Assembly: GCA_902777275.1 (NCBI GenBank)
Contig: CACYTI010000020.1
Location: 1 to 40,795 of the forward strand
Origin: an uncultured Ruminococcus sp.
Lineage (GTDB): Bacteria; Bacillota; Clostridia; Oscillospirales; Acutalibacteraceae
Direction of reading: 5' to 3'
DNA length: 40,795 nt
A program made the position numbers and the translations under genes. Below, in pieces: positions 16,801-26,600 of the stretch; within the stretch, counting starts at the first letter, position 1, and each line of letters starts with the position of its first letter. The notes under the pieces were generated by a model that made no database searches, was not told where the DNA came from, and saw only the letters and a program-made list of their open reading frames with translations.

Positions 16801-17059
16801 GCATTACGGCTTCAACGCCGTCAAGCGCGGCTACAGCGGCAATATCCTCCTCGGCGAACCCGACGGTTGAGATCAAACGGAAATCCATAAGATTCTTTTC
16901 GCGGAAATAGTTCTCGCCGAGGTTGTACATTGACGGCACGGTAGCCATTATGCCGGCAAAAAATCCAACGCCCAGCGCGATAATAGCCATTATCGAAAAA
17001 AACCGGGCTTTTGTATTCGCGATTTCACGAAAAGTATTTATGATCAATGCTTTTGTCAT
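13886..17059 (-). CDS. Large FtsX/MacB-type ABC permease with coiled coil
   Basis: The 1057-residue membrane protein has a membrane helix near residues 20-40. A long extracytoplasmic insert follows, with about 270 residues of charged coiled coil (about 226-493, rich in Glu/Lys/Ala). An FtsX permease domain comes next (about 530-640; MTRLIEEKRTEIATLTALGYGKGS), then another membrane helix near 690 and a second FtsX domain at the C-terminus (about 920-1057; NINIAERQREIATFKVLGF). The ATG at 17,059 follows GGGAGGTG; upstream codons fall within a repeat element. It forms a transporter with the adjacent ATPase, probably exporting peptides or lipids or acting mechanically on the envelope. The substrate is unknown. 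Confidence 0.85.
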   Translation of the reverse strand: MTKALIINTFREIANTKARFFSIMAIIALGVGFFAGIMATVPSMYNLGENYFREKNLMDFRLISTVGFAEEDIAAVAALDGVEAVMPSYFCDVLTSTDDGGSVIRVIAAPKPYKNNKTLNTLTINEGRTIRKSGEIITESVAFANIRRKIGAKISFDPIAGDNKLSDLLKTNDFTVVGKTESPLFISYQRGTTTIGDGKIDEYMYISADDFNIPRYTELYVKAKFSDEVSAFSEEYEAKVEKMEEELEKLSHEREKAFTTEVIPKAKKDLEDGKKEFEKQKANAEQKLNEALEQINAGEEEYNSKIAEAEEKLNSAEEQIKSGEEALEAGEVQYAEGISEAQALLTQGVQQLEEARQTFNESKAAFEATLKESDSDDPYAKIEHDTMDAIGSAQFGAAQSELVSGDAKLAIGSSELAVQQINGQLTLSAARTQLSTAKAQLESGRAEFEKQKESGEEELKSAREEFNKAKAEADEKISEGKKELEDAEKALEAVEGKTAEWYVFDRSDNPGYSTYSQNVERLDAVAKVFPVFFLLVAVLVCVTTMTRLIEEKRTEIATLTALGYGKGSVVLKYVIYSMIAAVAGSFIGVWLGVLTLPAIIYNAYKIMFYIGDITLILHAPSIVLGTLSAVVCTTAVSVIVCVRSLRTKPAQAMRPKAPKPGKRILLERITPLWKHMGFTAKLTARNLFRYKARLCMTVIGVAGCTALIVAAFGLRNSFDPLTKTQFNEIFKYDAAVIPRKSGSAEDLKYIKTLAESTGKLSDSMPALQEKVTVGFNGHETKESTYISVPGDIENFENLISLHTRIGKQPLTLNDDSVMINERLASDFGFSAGDTVTLTNGNVSAKIKVGGIYENYIHNYVFMTPECYKTLFGYEPLYNMYEVRLTDKSEETNSAFSTAMLADDRITAVAFTEQNVKDFRNMLNSLNMVIVVMVVCAAALAFVVLYNLTNINIAERQREIATFKVLGFYNRETSRFIYIENIVLTILGIAVGLVLGIFLAEFIITTVEVDNVMFGREIYPSTFLYASGLTLIFSLLVNAAMNFKIKSVNMVESLKSVE

Positions 17060-17077
17060 ATGCACACCTCCCTTATT

Positions 17078-17276
17078 TAGTGTGGAATGTGGAGAGTGGA
17101 GAGTGGAGTTGACTGTTATCTTTGCCTTGAAATTATTAACGAAGCTTTGTTTGTCAAATTCAGATAGATTTATTATATATAGATATAGAGATATAGCAGG
17201 ACAAATATCCCACAGCATTACAACTCGGCACGGAGCGCCCCTTAACTCCACATTCTACTCTCCACACTCCACACTA
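17078..17276. mobile_element. MITE-like element between ABC permease and ATPase
   Basis: The 33-bp terminal inverted repeats at 17,078-17,110 and 17,244-17,276 match at 29 positions and begin TAGTGTGGA. The 133-bp interior is AT-rich and codes for nothing recognisable. No target duplication is obvious. A 16-bp piece identical to the left end lies at 35,554-35,569. Confidence 0.7.
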
Positions 17277-17284
17277 ACACAAAA

Positions 17285-17986
17285 CTACCATTCGATCTCG
17301 TCAATGGATTTCGGGCTTTCGTTGTATGTATCGCGGACTATTTTTCCGCTTTTCATTTCTATTATATGGTCTGCCATGGGGGTTATCGCGCTGTTGTGGG
17401 TTATCAGCACCACCGTCATTTTTTCACGGCGGCAGGTGTCCTGCAAAAGCGCTAAGATCTGTCTGCCCGTGTTGTAGTCGAGCGCGCCGGTCGGCTCGTC
17501 GCAGAGCAGGAGCGCGGGGCGCTTTGCAAGCGCTCGGGCGATCGACACTCTCTGCTGTTCTCCGCCCGAAAGCTGTGCGGGAAAGTTATTCGCTCTGTCA
17601 GCCAGTCCCACGCTCTCAAGTGCTGCTTCACTTTCGAGAGGATCCTTGCATATCTGCGCGGCAAGCTCTACGTTTTCCTTAGCCGTGAGGTTGTGTACCA
17701 GGTTGTAAAACTGAAAGACAAAGCCGATGTCATGGCGGCGGTACTCTATCAGACTGCGGTCGCTGTATTTGCTTATGTCGTTTCCGCGCACTATTATCTC
17801 GCCATCGGTCGCGCTGTCCATGCCTCCCAAAATATTCAGCACGGTCGTTTTGCCCGCTCCCGAGGCGCCCACAACTACGGCAAACTCACCCTCTTCAACG
17901 CGGAAGGATATCCCGTCAACCGCGTTGATCGTCACCTCTCCCATTTCATACCGCTTGTATACATTTTTAAATTCAACTAAACTCAT
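17285..17986 (-). CDS. ABC transporter ATP-binding protein (LolD/MacB class)
   Basis: The 233-residue ATPase has Walker [10 protein letters not shown], a Q-loop in FVFQFYNL, signature [15 protein letters not shown] and Walker [13 protein letters not shown], followed by the H-loop VLITHNSA. The EPTGALD form is typical of MacB/LolD/BceA-type ATPases that pair with FtsX permeases. It begins 19 bp after the uracil-DNA glycosylase stop. A MITE-like element separates it from its permease. Confidence 0.93.
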   Translation of the reverse strand: MSLVEFKNVYKRYEMGEVTINAVDGISFRVEEGEFAVVVGASGAGKTTVLNILGGMDSATDGEIIVRGNDISKYSDRSLIEYRRHDIGFVFQFYNLVHNLTAKENVELAAQICKDPLESEAALESVGLADRANNFPAQLSGGEQQRVSIARALAKRPALLLCDEPTGALDYNTGRQILALLQDTCRREKMTVVLITHNSAITPMADHIIEMKSGKIVRDTYNESPKSIDEIEW

Positions 17987-18005
17987 TTTTATCCCTTTAC
18001 CTGAA

Positions 18006-18578
18006 TCAATAGGTGTGGTCGCAGATCTCGTTTATTTTGTCGCGCAGGATCAGAAAATCGTTAAAAGCCTCGGGCTTTTTATTCGGGTTGCGCAATATTG
18101 CCGCCGGGTGCAGCATTGCCATCATCAGCACGCCGTTCTTCTCGATGAACTGACCGTGCTCCTTTGTGATTTTGATGTCGGGCTTGATTATCCTCGCGGC
18201 GGCTATCCTTCCCAGACATACGATTATTTTGGGGCGGATAAGCTTAACCTGATTCCGCAGCCAACCAATGCACATATCCTGCTCCTCGGGCTTTGGGTCG
18301 CGGTTCTTCGGCGGACGGCATTTTACTATGTTTGCTATGTATATATTTTTGTTTCTGTCCAAATCAACCGCCGTGAGCATTTTGTCGAGCAGCTTTCCGC
18401 CTCTGCCCACAAACGGCTCGCCCTGCAAGTCCTCGTTTTCGCCCGGACCCTCGCCGATGAACATGACCTCTGCAGTGGGGGAGCCGACTCCCACAACAAC
18501 GTTTGTGCGCGTTTCGCAAAGCTCGCATTTGCGGCAGCCAGCGCAGGCGTTTTTAAGCTCTTCCCATGTTTGATACAT
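18006..18578 (-). CDS. Type-4 uracil-DNA glycosylase
   Basis: The 190-residue base-excision repair enzyme removes uracil from DNA. The N-terminal cysteines in [10 protein letters not shown] and the later pair in KCRPPKNRD and EEQDMC fit the [4Fe-4S] ligands of family 4. Motif [20 protein letters not shown] and the C-terminal [11 protein letters not shown] are diagnostic. Length is typical. It is divergent from pduL and on one strand with the ABC genes. Confidence 0.93.
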   Translation of the reverse strand: MYQTWEELKNACAGCRKCELCETRTNVVVGVGSPTAEVMFIGEGPGENEDLQGEPFVGRGGKLLDKMLTAVDLDRNKNIYIANIVKCRPPKNRDPKPEEQDMCIGWLRNQVKLIRPKIIVCLGRIAAARIIKPDIKITKEHGQFIEKNGVLMMAMLHPAAILRNPNKKPEAFNDFLILRDKINEICDHTY

Positions 18579-18605
18579 TATAAAACCTCTTTTGCAAATT
18601 TATAG

Positions 18606-18634
18606 TTGAAAAATCGTTAAAATAGTAGTATTAT
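18606..18634 (+). promoter_or_regulatory. Promoter of pduL
   Basis: TTGAAA (18,606-18,611) and TATTAT (18,629-18,634) have 17-bp spacing, about 50 bp before the pduL start. Confidence 0.6.
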
Positions 18635-18685
18635 AAATATGAAAGACCTTTTCAGGTAAAAAAATATATGAATGGTGGTAAATTT

Positions 18686-19255
18686 ATGAAAATTATGGTT
18701 GAAACCTCTGCTCATCACGTCCATGTTTGCAGAGCTACACTCGATGTTCTCTACGGCGAGGGCTATCAGCTGACCAACAAAAAGGATCTGTCCCAGCCCG
18801 GTCAGTTTGCCTGCTTTGAGAAAGTGACCGTAGTAGGTCCCAGAGGCGAAATGACAATGTCCATTCTCGGACCCGAAAGACCCGAGGATCAGGTTGAAGT
18901 TTCCCTGACCGACGCGAGAAAGCTCGGCGTTACCGCTCCCGTAAGAGAGTCGGGCAACGTTGCGGGAACTCCCGGCTGCAAGTTAGTGGGACCCAAGGGC
19001 GAGGTCGAGATCGCTCAGGGCATCATCGCCGCGCAGCGTCACATTCACTTTGACACAAAAACCGCCGAGGAGAACGGCTTCAAGGACAAGCAGATCGTTT
19101 CCGTTAAGGTTGGCGAGGGGACCGGCAGAGCAGTTGTATTCGGCGACGTTGTTGTTCGCGTAAGCGACAAGTACGCTCCCGCAATGCACATCGACACCGA
19201 CGAAAGCAACGCGGCAGGTCTCAGCGGCACGGTTGACGGTGAAATTTTGGTATAA
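18686..19255 (+). CDS. pduL: PduL-type phosphate acyltransferase
   Basis: Transfers acetyl or propionyl groups between CoA and phosphate. The 189-residue product has the PduL zinc-site motifs SAHHVHV near the N-terminus and AAQRHIHF in the second half, plus LTNKKDLSQPGQFA and VSLTDARKLGV. ATG 18,686 is preferred over 18,668 because GGTGGT lies 6 nt upstream. The short N-terminus has no obvious microcompartment targeting helix and no shell-protein genes are nearby. It is therefore probably a cytosolic phosphotransacetylase replacing Pta, which is inferred. Confidence 0.93.
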   Translation: MKIMVETSAHHVHVCRATLDVLYGEGYQLTNKKDLSQPGQFACFEKVTVVGPRGEMTMSILGPERPEDQVEVSLTDARKLGVTAPVRESGNVAGTPGCKLVGPKGEVEIAQGIIAAQRHIHFDTKTAEENGFKDKQIVSVKVGEGTGRAVVFGDVVVRVSDKYAPAMHIDTDESNAAGLSGTVDGEILV

Positions 19256-19272
19256 TCAATTATCCCGGTATC

Positions 19273-19303
19273 AAGGGGCGGACAGTGTTCCGCCTCTTTT
19301 TTT
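19273..19303 (+). terminator. Terminator after pduL
   Basis: A GC-rich stem (AGGGGCGGA with TTCCGCCT, one wobble) is followed by a T-run, 17 bp after the pduL stop. Confidence 0.82.
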
Positions 19304-19367
19304 ATAGGAAATTTCTCCACCCCGCCGTTGATTAAGCTTTCCTAACAATAAAGCATTGTCAAAGGCG

Positions 19368-19397
19368 GGACCGGGTGCAGCGTCACGCTGCTTTTTT
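19368..19397 (+). repeat. Repeat module C with terminator hairpin
   Basis: The 24 bp at 19,368-19,391 are identical to 10,001-10,024 in copy A. Here the internal hairpin GCAGCG-TCA-CGCTGC is followed by TTTTTT, making it a plausible intrinsic terminator. Confidence 0.75.
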
Positions 19398-19437
19398 GCG
19401 AAAACGATTTTGCAAAATGCACATTTTCCTTCATATT

Positions 19438-19555
19438 GTAGGGGCGAACCCGTGTGTTCGCCCTTGCACCGACGTTTATTTCCTGTCAGATTGTCGATAG
19501 GAACAGAACGTATAATTCAGCGCTCCCGGGCGCACACGCCGGTGCGCCCCTACAC
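19438..19555. repeat. Inverted pair of REP-like palindromes (REPIN-like)
   Basis: Elements at 19,438-19,464 and, inverted, 19,529-19,555 each begin TGTAGGGGCG and contain a hairpin (GGGCGAAC/GTTCGCCC and GGGCGCAC/GTGCGCCC). About 64 bp lie between them. The GTAGGG head and stem layout match the two hairpins inside the RAYT gene at 6147-6334, so that enzyme is a candidate for their origin. Confidence 0.7.
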
Positions 19556-19709
19556 AGTTAAGGAAAGATTCGATTTACCGACAAGTTGAATAATTTTGAT
19601 TTCCGCTTCTTTCAAAGTCTATATATATCATTATCTCACAAAATAAAAAATGTTGCAACAGTATAATCAGGGATTTTTTGAGAATAATGCTTACAGAGGT
19701 GAAAAATAT

Positions 19710-20138
19710 ATGATAAACGACACAGAAATGCTCAATTACATCCTGCAAAGCGCCGAAATGGGCTGCGACGGAGTGAAAAACGTGAGAAAGGGAAAAATCA
19801 GCTCCGCGATGAACAGCGTGCTTACAAATCAGCTTGCGCGCTACGGCAAAATTTACAGCACGGCGGGCGGAATGCTCGAAAAGTTAGGGGAGGAGCTGCA
19901 TCACGTCAGCCCCGTTGCGAAAAAAATGGCAAGGCTTTCGGCAAACAGAGATTTGAAGCGCGATCCGTCGGGCTCTCATATAGCCGAAATGATGATAAAG
20001 GGCAACACCATGGGCGTAAGCAAGATGGCTCAGCACCTTCGCAGCTACGACCGCACCGACCCGAATATCACCCTGCTCGCAAAGAAAATGTTGGACGTTG
20101 AGCAGGAGCACATCAACGAGCTGAGGGGCTTTCTTTAA
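19710..20138 (+). CDS. Small helical protein, possibly ferritin-like
   Basis: I do not firmly recognise this 142-residue protein. It is predicted to be all helical and soluble. It begins MINDTEMLNYILQSAEMGCDGVKNV and ends LDVEQEHINELRGFL, a pattern that recalls four-helix ferritin-like or DUF2383-like bundles. The set of metal ligands is not clear, so that resemblance is weak. ATG 19,710 follows GAGGTG by 8 nt; an in-frame upstream ATG (19,650) has no ribosome binding site. It stands alone between a repeat-rich spacer and the adhesin leader. Confidence 0.65.
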   Translation: MINDTEMLNYILQSAEMGCDGVKNVRKGKISSAMNSVLTNQLARYGKIYSTAGGMLEKLGEELHHVSPVAKKMARLSANRDLKRDPSGSHIAEMMIKGNTMGVSKMAQHLRSYDRTDPNITLLAKKMLDVEQEHINELRGFL

Positions 20139-20304
20139 AGTCGAAAACAACCGAAATCAGGGTGATGATTGGTATAAACTTCCAAAACATTTATGGTGAT
20201 TTGTAGGAGTTGCACAAATTTCATTAGAAAATTGTATTTTATTATTCGGAAACGGAACGATAGATGTAAGAAACGTAAAAATAATTAAAAATGACAAAAA
20301 TCAC

Positions 20305-20333
20305 TTGAAAACCGCCGTGAGTCATGGTATAAT
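20305..20333 (+). promoter_or_regulatory. Promoter of the fibro-slime surface protein gene
   Basis: TTGAAA (20,305-20,310) and TATAAT (20,328-20,333) have 17-bp spacing. The start point would be near 20,340, leaving a leader of about 285 nt. Confidence 0.75.
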
Positions 20334-20339
20334 TACTAT

Positions 20340-20605
20340 ATCTAAATGTGGAATAGTGCGTTCTTTTCGGCCGAATCGCGGTACTATATCAAATAAACCG
20401 CGCTTCACCAAGGGTCAGTTGGTAAAAGCTGTGACAGTGCAAAAGCGGATATCCAAAGCGACGATCATTGCGGCGTAACGCAGGGCATCAACCCTGAGCG
20501 CCCTGCAATAAGCCTCGACGCCGTTGGATAGAAGGTAATCAAGCTTTGAGTATCGTCGCGCCGCCGCACAAGTGCGCATGGTTTACCGCATTTGAAAAAT
20601 CATTT
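20340..20605 (+). ncRNA. Structured 5' leader RNA of unknown class
   Basis: Nested pairings can be read directly. GCGGTA (20,378-20,383) pairs with TACCGC (20,584-20,589). GCGACGAT (20,458-20,465) pairs with ATCGTCGC (20,552-20,559), CGGCGT (20,471-20,476) with ACGCCG (20,518-20,523), and GCAGGGC (20,480-20,486) with GCCCTGC (20,500-20,506). Side hairpins are ACCAA/TTGGT (20,407-20,423), CGCTT/AAGCG (20,401-20,447) and CGCAC/GTGCG (20,565-20,576). No known riboswitch consensus was recognised. It ends about 20 nt before the ribosome binding site of the 2110-residue protein. Confidence 0.55.
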
Positions 20606-20623
20606 AAAATTGGAGGTTAACAC

Positions 20624-23600
20624 ATGAAAAAACAAATCAAGCGGTTTTCAAAGTCAACGCTTGCAGTTGTTCTTACGCTGTGTATGCTGCTTTCGTGCGT
20701 CACGGTAGGAATCATTTCCACCAATGCGGCGCAGGTTGACAGCGACTCAACCGGCGCCAACGTCTTTATGCACTATTCCAGCACTGACACCGGATTCGGC
20801 ACCAATCCGACAAATGTCGGAATAGACAGCACGGTCACGCTGGGCAGCGTTGCCAAAGGCGCGTTCTATGTCAGCGTAGACGGCAATTCATATAGCGCGA
20901 CAAGTGACAACTGGATCTCAAGCGTCGATCTCGGCAGCAATGTCTACGACGACGGCACGGGTGAGAACAACAATTGTAAGTACCGCAGACTCTACTTCGG
21001 TAAGGCGATGACCAACGTCAAGTTCACTTACAGCGGCGGAAAGCTCACCGTTACTACCGAACCCACTTATACTATCACAACCAGCGCGGGCGCGGGCGGT
21101 TCGCTTTCGGCAAATATGAGCAGAGCGGCGGCCGGCGAAACCGTGACCCTTACCATTACCCCCGAACGCGGAAAGGTGCTCGATGCTCTTACAGTTAAAG
21201 ACGCTGACAACGTAGATGTTAGTGTTTCCGGCTCGGGCAACACAAGAACATTCACCATGCCGGCTAAAAATGTTACGGCGAACGCAACATTCACAAATGC
21301 GCCGTCGTACACCGTTACCGCAAATCAGGTAAGCACCGGCAACGGTAAAATCAGGATCGCCATCTCGGGCGCGGGCTCCGCGACAGCTACAACGGGTGGC
21401 TCGGCAACATTGGCGGCGTACAGCGGTGAAACGCTGACGATCACAGCTTCTCCCGAAAGAGGCTATGCCATCGACACTATCACTGTTACGAACGGCGACA
21501 CTACCACTACATACACGTCAAACCCGCCCGCTATCACAATCGGCGCGAATGTGACTGTATCGGCGACATTTAAAAAAGGTACGTCGCTTGATAATGAATA
21601 CGACGCCTCACCGGGCAGCTCTATTACGGGCAATTCCAATCTTTATTCCGGTATCAACGCAACGTTCTACGATTATTACACCGATGATGAAGTAAACGGC
21701 TCTTGGTATACAAGCATCGACGGATACGAGGACGCGTGGATCGGCGGTATCAGGAGAAGAAATCCCTACACAGCCCTCAACTCAGCGCTTTCCGAATACG
21801 CTCAGCAAAACAGCGTTCAGTACCCTATGTATTTCGGTTCGTTCTATGTCAACGGCTATCAGGATCCCGGTTATTATCACAGCTCTCCCGGCAACCCTAA
21901 CTGGGGCGAGAAAATCAATGACTCCAACAGCTTAGGCGGCAATACTAAGTCACTTCCGGGTCTTGCGGGCTTGAATATAAACGATGGTATGATCCATTAC
22001 TCCGCTTCCAACACGACCGCCAACGGCGCGGATATGGTGCTCTTTGATAAGCAGTGGCTCACATCCCGCGGCACATCGGATCCTGATGCGGACAAGTTAA
22101 AGCTGGTCTACAATGATACCTATAACTGGTCGGCATCCAATGCAAAGGTATATGTTGGCTTCCGTGGCAGTTGGCCTAATGAATATTGGGTCGAAATGAC
22201 ACATGACAGCACAAACAAGCGTTATACAGCCGAGATACCTTCCGGATGGGAAAACAACAATGTTGTATTCGCCAGAATCAATCCTTCATATTCACTGGAA
22301 ACTGGTAACCTTTCTAACGCTCAGGCTAACTGGAACATTCTTGACGACTCGAACAAATGTTGGAATAAAACAGGAACCGGTATTTCAAGAGACGGTTTGA
22401 CATATACCTTGACCTCATGGACAGCCGGTACATGGTCAGGCTCTTACAACGGACCTCTTGCTTCTTTCGTCAACACTCCGTTCCCTGTTCGCAAGACTAC
22501 CAAAAACGACGCCACTTATTATGAGTTCAACAGTGAAAACGCCACGGACAACATTTACTTTGACGATCTTACCGGCGGCAGCCCCGTTGTCCAGTACGGC
22601 GCTGGCACGACCTACGGACAGAAGAACGGTTATGACAGCGGCAGCGGTAACCAATACGGCTTCTACCCGTTTGATAAGTATACCGATCAAAAACGCCCGG
22701 GTCTGGATTGGACAAAGGATTTCGGTAAAGACCTTGCTTTCGGCATGAAGCTTGAGATCAAATTCACACTCGGTATGAACGGTCAGATCCTCGCGGAGGA
22801 CGGCGTTACAAAGGTTTCTCAGGTATTTGACTTCTCGGGAGACGATGACCTCTGGGTATACATCGACAACGAGCTTATTCTTGACCTCGGCGGCGACCAC
22901 TGCAAAACAGTAGGTACTATCGACTTTAACACCCGTACAATTGAATATGTAAATTCCGATACAAAACTTACAAACGCAAGAAATCAAAGCTTTGCTTCTA
23001 AGATCGACAACACAAATCCGAAGCAGCTCCATACCATGACCCTCTACTACTTAGAGCGCGGTATGCATGAGTCCAACCTTAAGTTCGGATTCAGCTTCAA
23101 CCCCCTCACCGACGAGGTCGAGCTTGAAAAAGAGGTCAAGGTTGATGCTGTCAACGAAGGACTTCAGGCACAGGTTGCGGCTGCGGATGATTTTGACTTC
23201 ACATTTGTTGATTCAACCGACAGCTCAAAGGGAAAGAACACATCCTACACCCTTCACAACGCCACTACCAAAGAGCTGTTAGACCCCAGCACCGGCACAA
23301 CATCCGATACGGGCGTTCTCAGCGGCTTGAAAGACAATCAGTATGCTGAGATCAAAAAAGGCTTTAACGTAAAGGACATCATCAGCATTACCGAAAGCGA
23401 TCCGAACACAGCTAACGGTTTACAGTACAAGACGTCTTACAAGATTATTGACGAAGAGGTTGACACCTCTGTTATGAGCAACGAGATCACTCACGGCACG
23501 GGACTCAGCACGGGCAATTTCCCGTATGATACAATCGTTCCCGACGCTAACCCGTATATCAACCTGACACACATGAGAGCGATCTTCACCAACGAGGTTG

Positions 23601-26600
23601 AGACAAAGAATCTCACCATCACAAAGGAGATCAGCAATAAGTACGATCCCGACGCTCAGTTCCCGATAACGGTTGGTATTTCCGTAGGCGGAAACGCTCT
23701 TAACACAAACAGTCTGCAATTCTACAGAGACGGTTCGTCAACAGCAGAGACATTCTCGGGCGGCAAGGCTTATATCAAGCAGGGCGAAGAAATCGAGATC
23801 CCCGGCATCCCGAAGGGTGCGAAGGTCACCGTAAGTGAAACTACGCCTATGCCGGCTAACTACTCATTCGTCAGCATAGACAATGACGCACATTCAGTCA
23901 ACGGAACTATAAACACAAACGGTTATAAACTTAACACAGACGATTATGTGACAATCGTCAACAAGATCGCCGAGAATGGTCTCATCATCACAAAAGCTCT
24001 TGACAATGACGTTGTTGACTACGGAACAGCGTTTAAGATCAAGATCGAGAGATCCGATGATAACGGCGCGACCTATACACAGGTTACGGATACCCTGAAA
24101 TACACTCATTATGAATGGAACACATCTTCCTCATCATATGTACCGGTAACTGAAACGCTGGCAGCTACAGGCGCAAACAATGAGTACCAGATACACAGCG
24201 GCTGCCAGCTTGTTATTCCCAATCTGCCCGTAGGCACAAAGATCAGGGTTATTGAGACCGACTTCGCTTCCGACTACTATGAGTATAACGACATGACGAT
24301 CGAAGGCGGCGCGACTCTGCTCAAGGACAACGCCAATAGAACCGGAATAGTTACAATGGGCAGCTCGGCTGCGACTCTTACAATCAAAAATAAGGCTATA
24401 AGAGAAACCATTATCATAACCAAGACTACCGATTATGATCAGGATAATTCACTCTTCGGCATTAAGGTTGAAATGAAGCAGCGCAACAGCAACGGCAACA
24501 GAGTTCCAAATAACAATGGTACGTATAAGGTTCTCGGAACAGATACGACTTGGTTGGATCATAACAACGCCGACGGCAACGGAACCTACAATATCAAAAA
24601 GACCGGACAAATCAAATTTGAGAATGTTCCGCGCGGAACATATGTGCAGATCACAGAGCCATTTATCGGTAATTCTCCCGTTACAGGCAATCAGAGATTT
24701 ACTGCTAACTTCGTTCACGTTACCAACAGCACCGGAGCTACTGAAGGAACCAATTATCTGAATACAAATTGGCAGTGCATAGCGTCCACACCCGGCGGAC
24801 AGGTAAATGTTGAGGTCAATAACAAAGTCATGAAAAATAATGTTATTATCACCAAAAACATTGTAGACGCCGACGACACAGATACCGAGCATACTATCAC
24901 TGTTACCATTACCAAGGACAGCGGCGATAAAGGCGGCTCTGCCTACGACAACATGACCTACACAAGCTCAAAGAACGGCGAGCAAACCGTAGCCAACGGT
25001 TCGGCGATCAGCATTGTTGAGAACGAAACTCTTACATTCTCACGCTATCCCGTAGGCACACACTTCACTGTTTCCGAAACGGCAGCGGGCACAAACTATG
25101 AGTTTGACAGCTTCACTGCTCAGACCGTTGCTGATAAGACCGTTGACGGCTCGACTATCACATTCAAAACCACCGACACATCCGGCGGCGACAACGTTAC
25201 TGTTAACAACAAGCTCGGAATGAGAAATCTCACGATCAAAAAGCTTGTGGACAATTACACAACAAGCGATAAGTTCACAATTACGATTGAAACAAAGCTC
25301 GGAGAAGGAAACTGGACTCCTCTTGCAAACACTGCTTTCACAAGCGACAAGACAGAACGTACCGACCTTACAACCGACGCTCAAGGCAAGACAACGATTT
25401 CTCAGGACGAAACTCTTACACTTGCTGTCAAGGTAGGCAGTCAGGTAAGAATCACTGAAACCGTACCTGCAGGTTACGATGACGACAAGACGGATCTTTT
25501 CGATGCAGTTAAGCACGGAACCACAACTCCTCCCACATCAACCTCAACGGATCAAAACTGGCTCTCCTTCGTTATTGATGATGCGGATGTAGACGTAACT
25601 ATCACAAACTCTCTCCAGACTTACAACTATGTGATCAAGTACATCTATGAGGCTTATTCTGCAACAACCTACACGAGCAAGACTGAGAAGGATCCGGCAC
25701 ACCGCGTAACCGGTGAACCTCGCAGCTATACTCAGAGAGGCGAGATCACGCAAGCTGACCTCGACACCTACTTTAAAATTGACCCGACCACTAAGGAGAT
25801 AACCTTTAGGGACGCCACTGCGCGCAAGAACTTCATCAACAAGTTCGCGCCTTATGAGGACGACTTTATGATGGGCATTGAGTGGAGCGACAAGAACCCG
25901 AAATCTGCTGATTACAGCGACGGCACTATCTCGCTTGAAACAACAGGTGAATCCATGCCCAACAGAGAAGTTAAGGCTTACTTCATGCTGCCCTATGAGG
26001 TTGACGGAAACCTTGCCGCAACAAGCACAACAAAGCTTCCTGCCGAGGTCAAGGATCCTGTAATGACAACTCAGTACGGCAACTGGGTAACCACAAACGG
26101 CGAGTATCAGGATGAGGAAGCGGCAGCATTTGTAACCGCTCCCAGAGAGCTTACAAGCGGCGGAACAACCTATTACTTCCAGTATTGGCAGATCACCTTT
26201 GTAACCGGTTCCGACGAGCAGCATGACAAGGTTGAAAATAACACCAAGAAGTGCTACTTTGACAAGTTCAATATGACCCTGTATCAGGATTCTTACATTG
26301 AGCCGATTTATAAGAGCGCAGCCGAGGGCGGAAGCACTTCATTCAGACCGAGCGATGCTTCTTATGAAGACACCAAGGGCGGCGAGGCTACGATCAGCTT
26401 TATTGAGACCTCACGCAGCAGCTGGAACGAGGACGGCGCTCCCGATCAGTCTACCGACGCCAAGAAGAAGGCCGGCGACAGAGTTTACTCTGACTTCCTC
26501 CTGACCTTCGGCTACAAGGACAAGCAGCTCAACTCCGGCAACGGAACTATTGACGGCGTAGATGTAAAGATCGGCTTTGTACTTGAAAGAGTTGCCGAGC

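Noticed and set aside
17060-17251. A 64-residue N-terminal extension of the FtsX-type permease
   Set aside because: It is translated from the MITE-like element (with STLHSPHSTL-type sequence). The ATG at 17,059 has a strong ribosome binding site.
19356-19589. A 77-residue plus-strand reading frame
   Set aside because: It consists of repeat module C and the REPIN-like pair, with no ribosome binding site.
20340-20605. Assignment of the leader to c-di-GMP, c-di-AMP or cobalamin riboswitches
   Set aside because: The conserved core sequences of those classes could not be found by eye, so it is left as an unknown structured leader.
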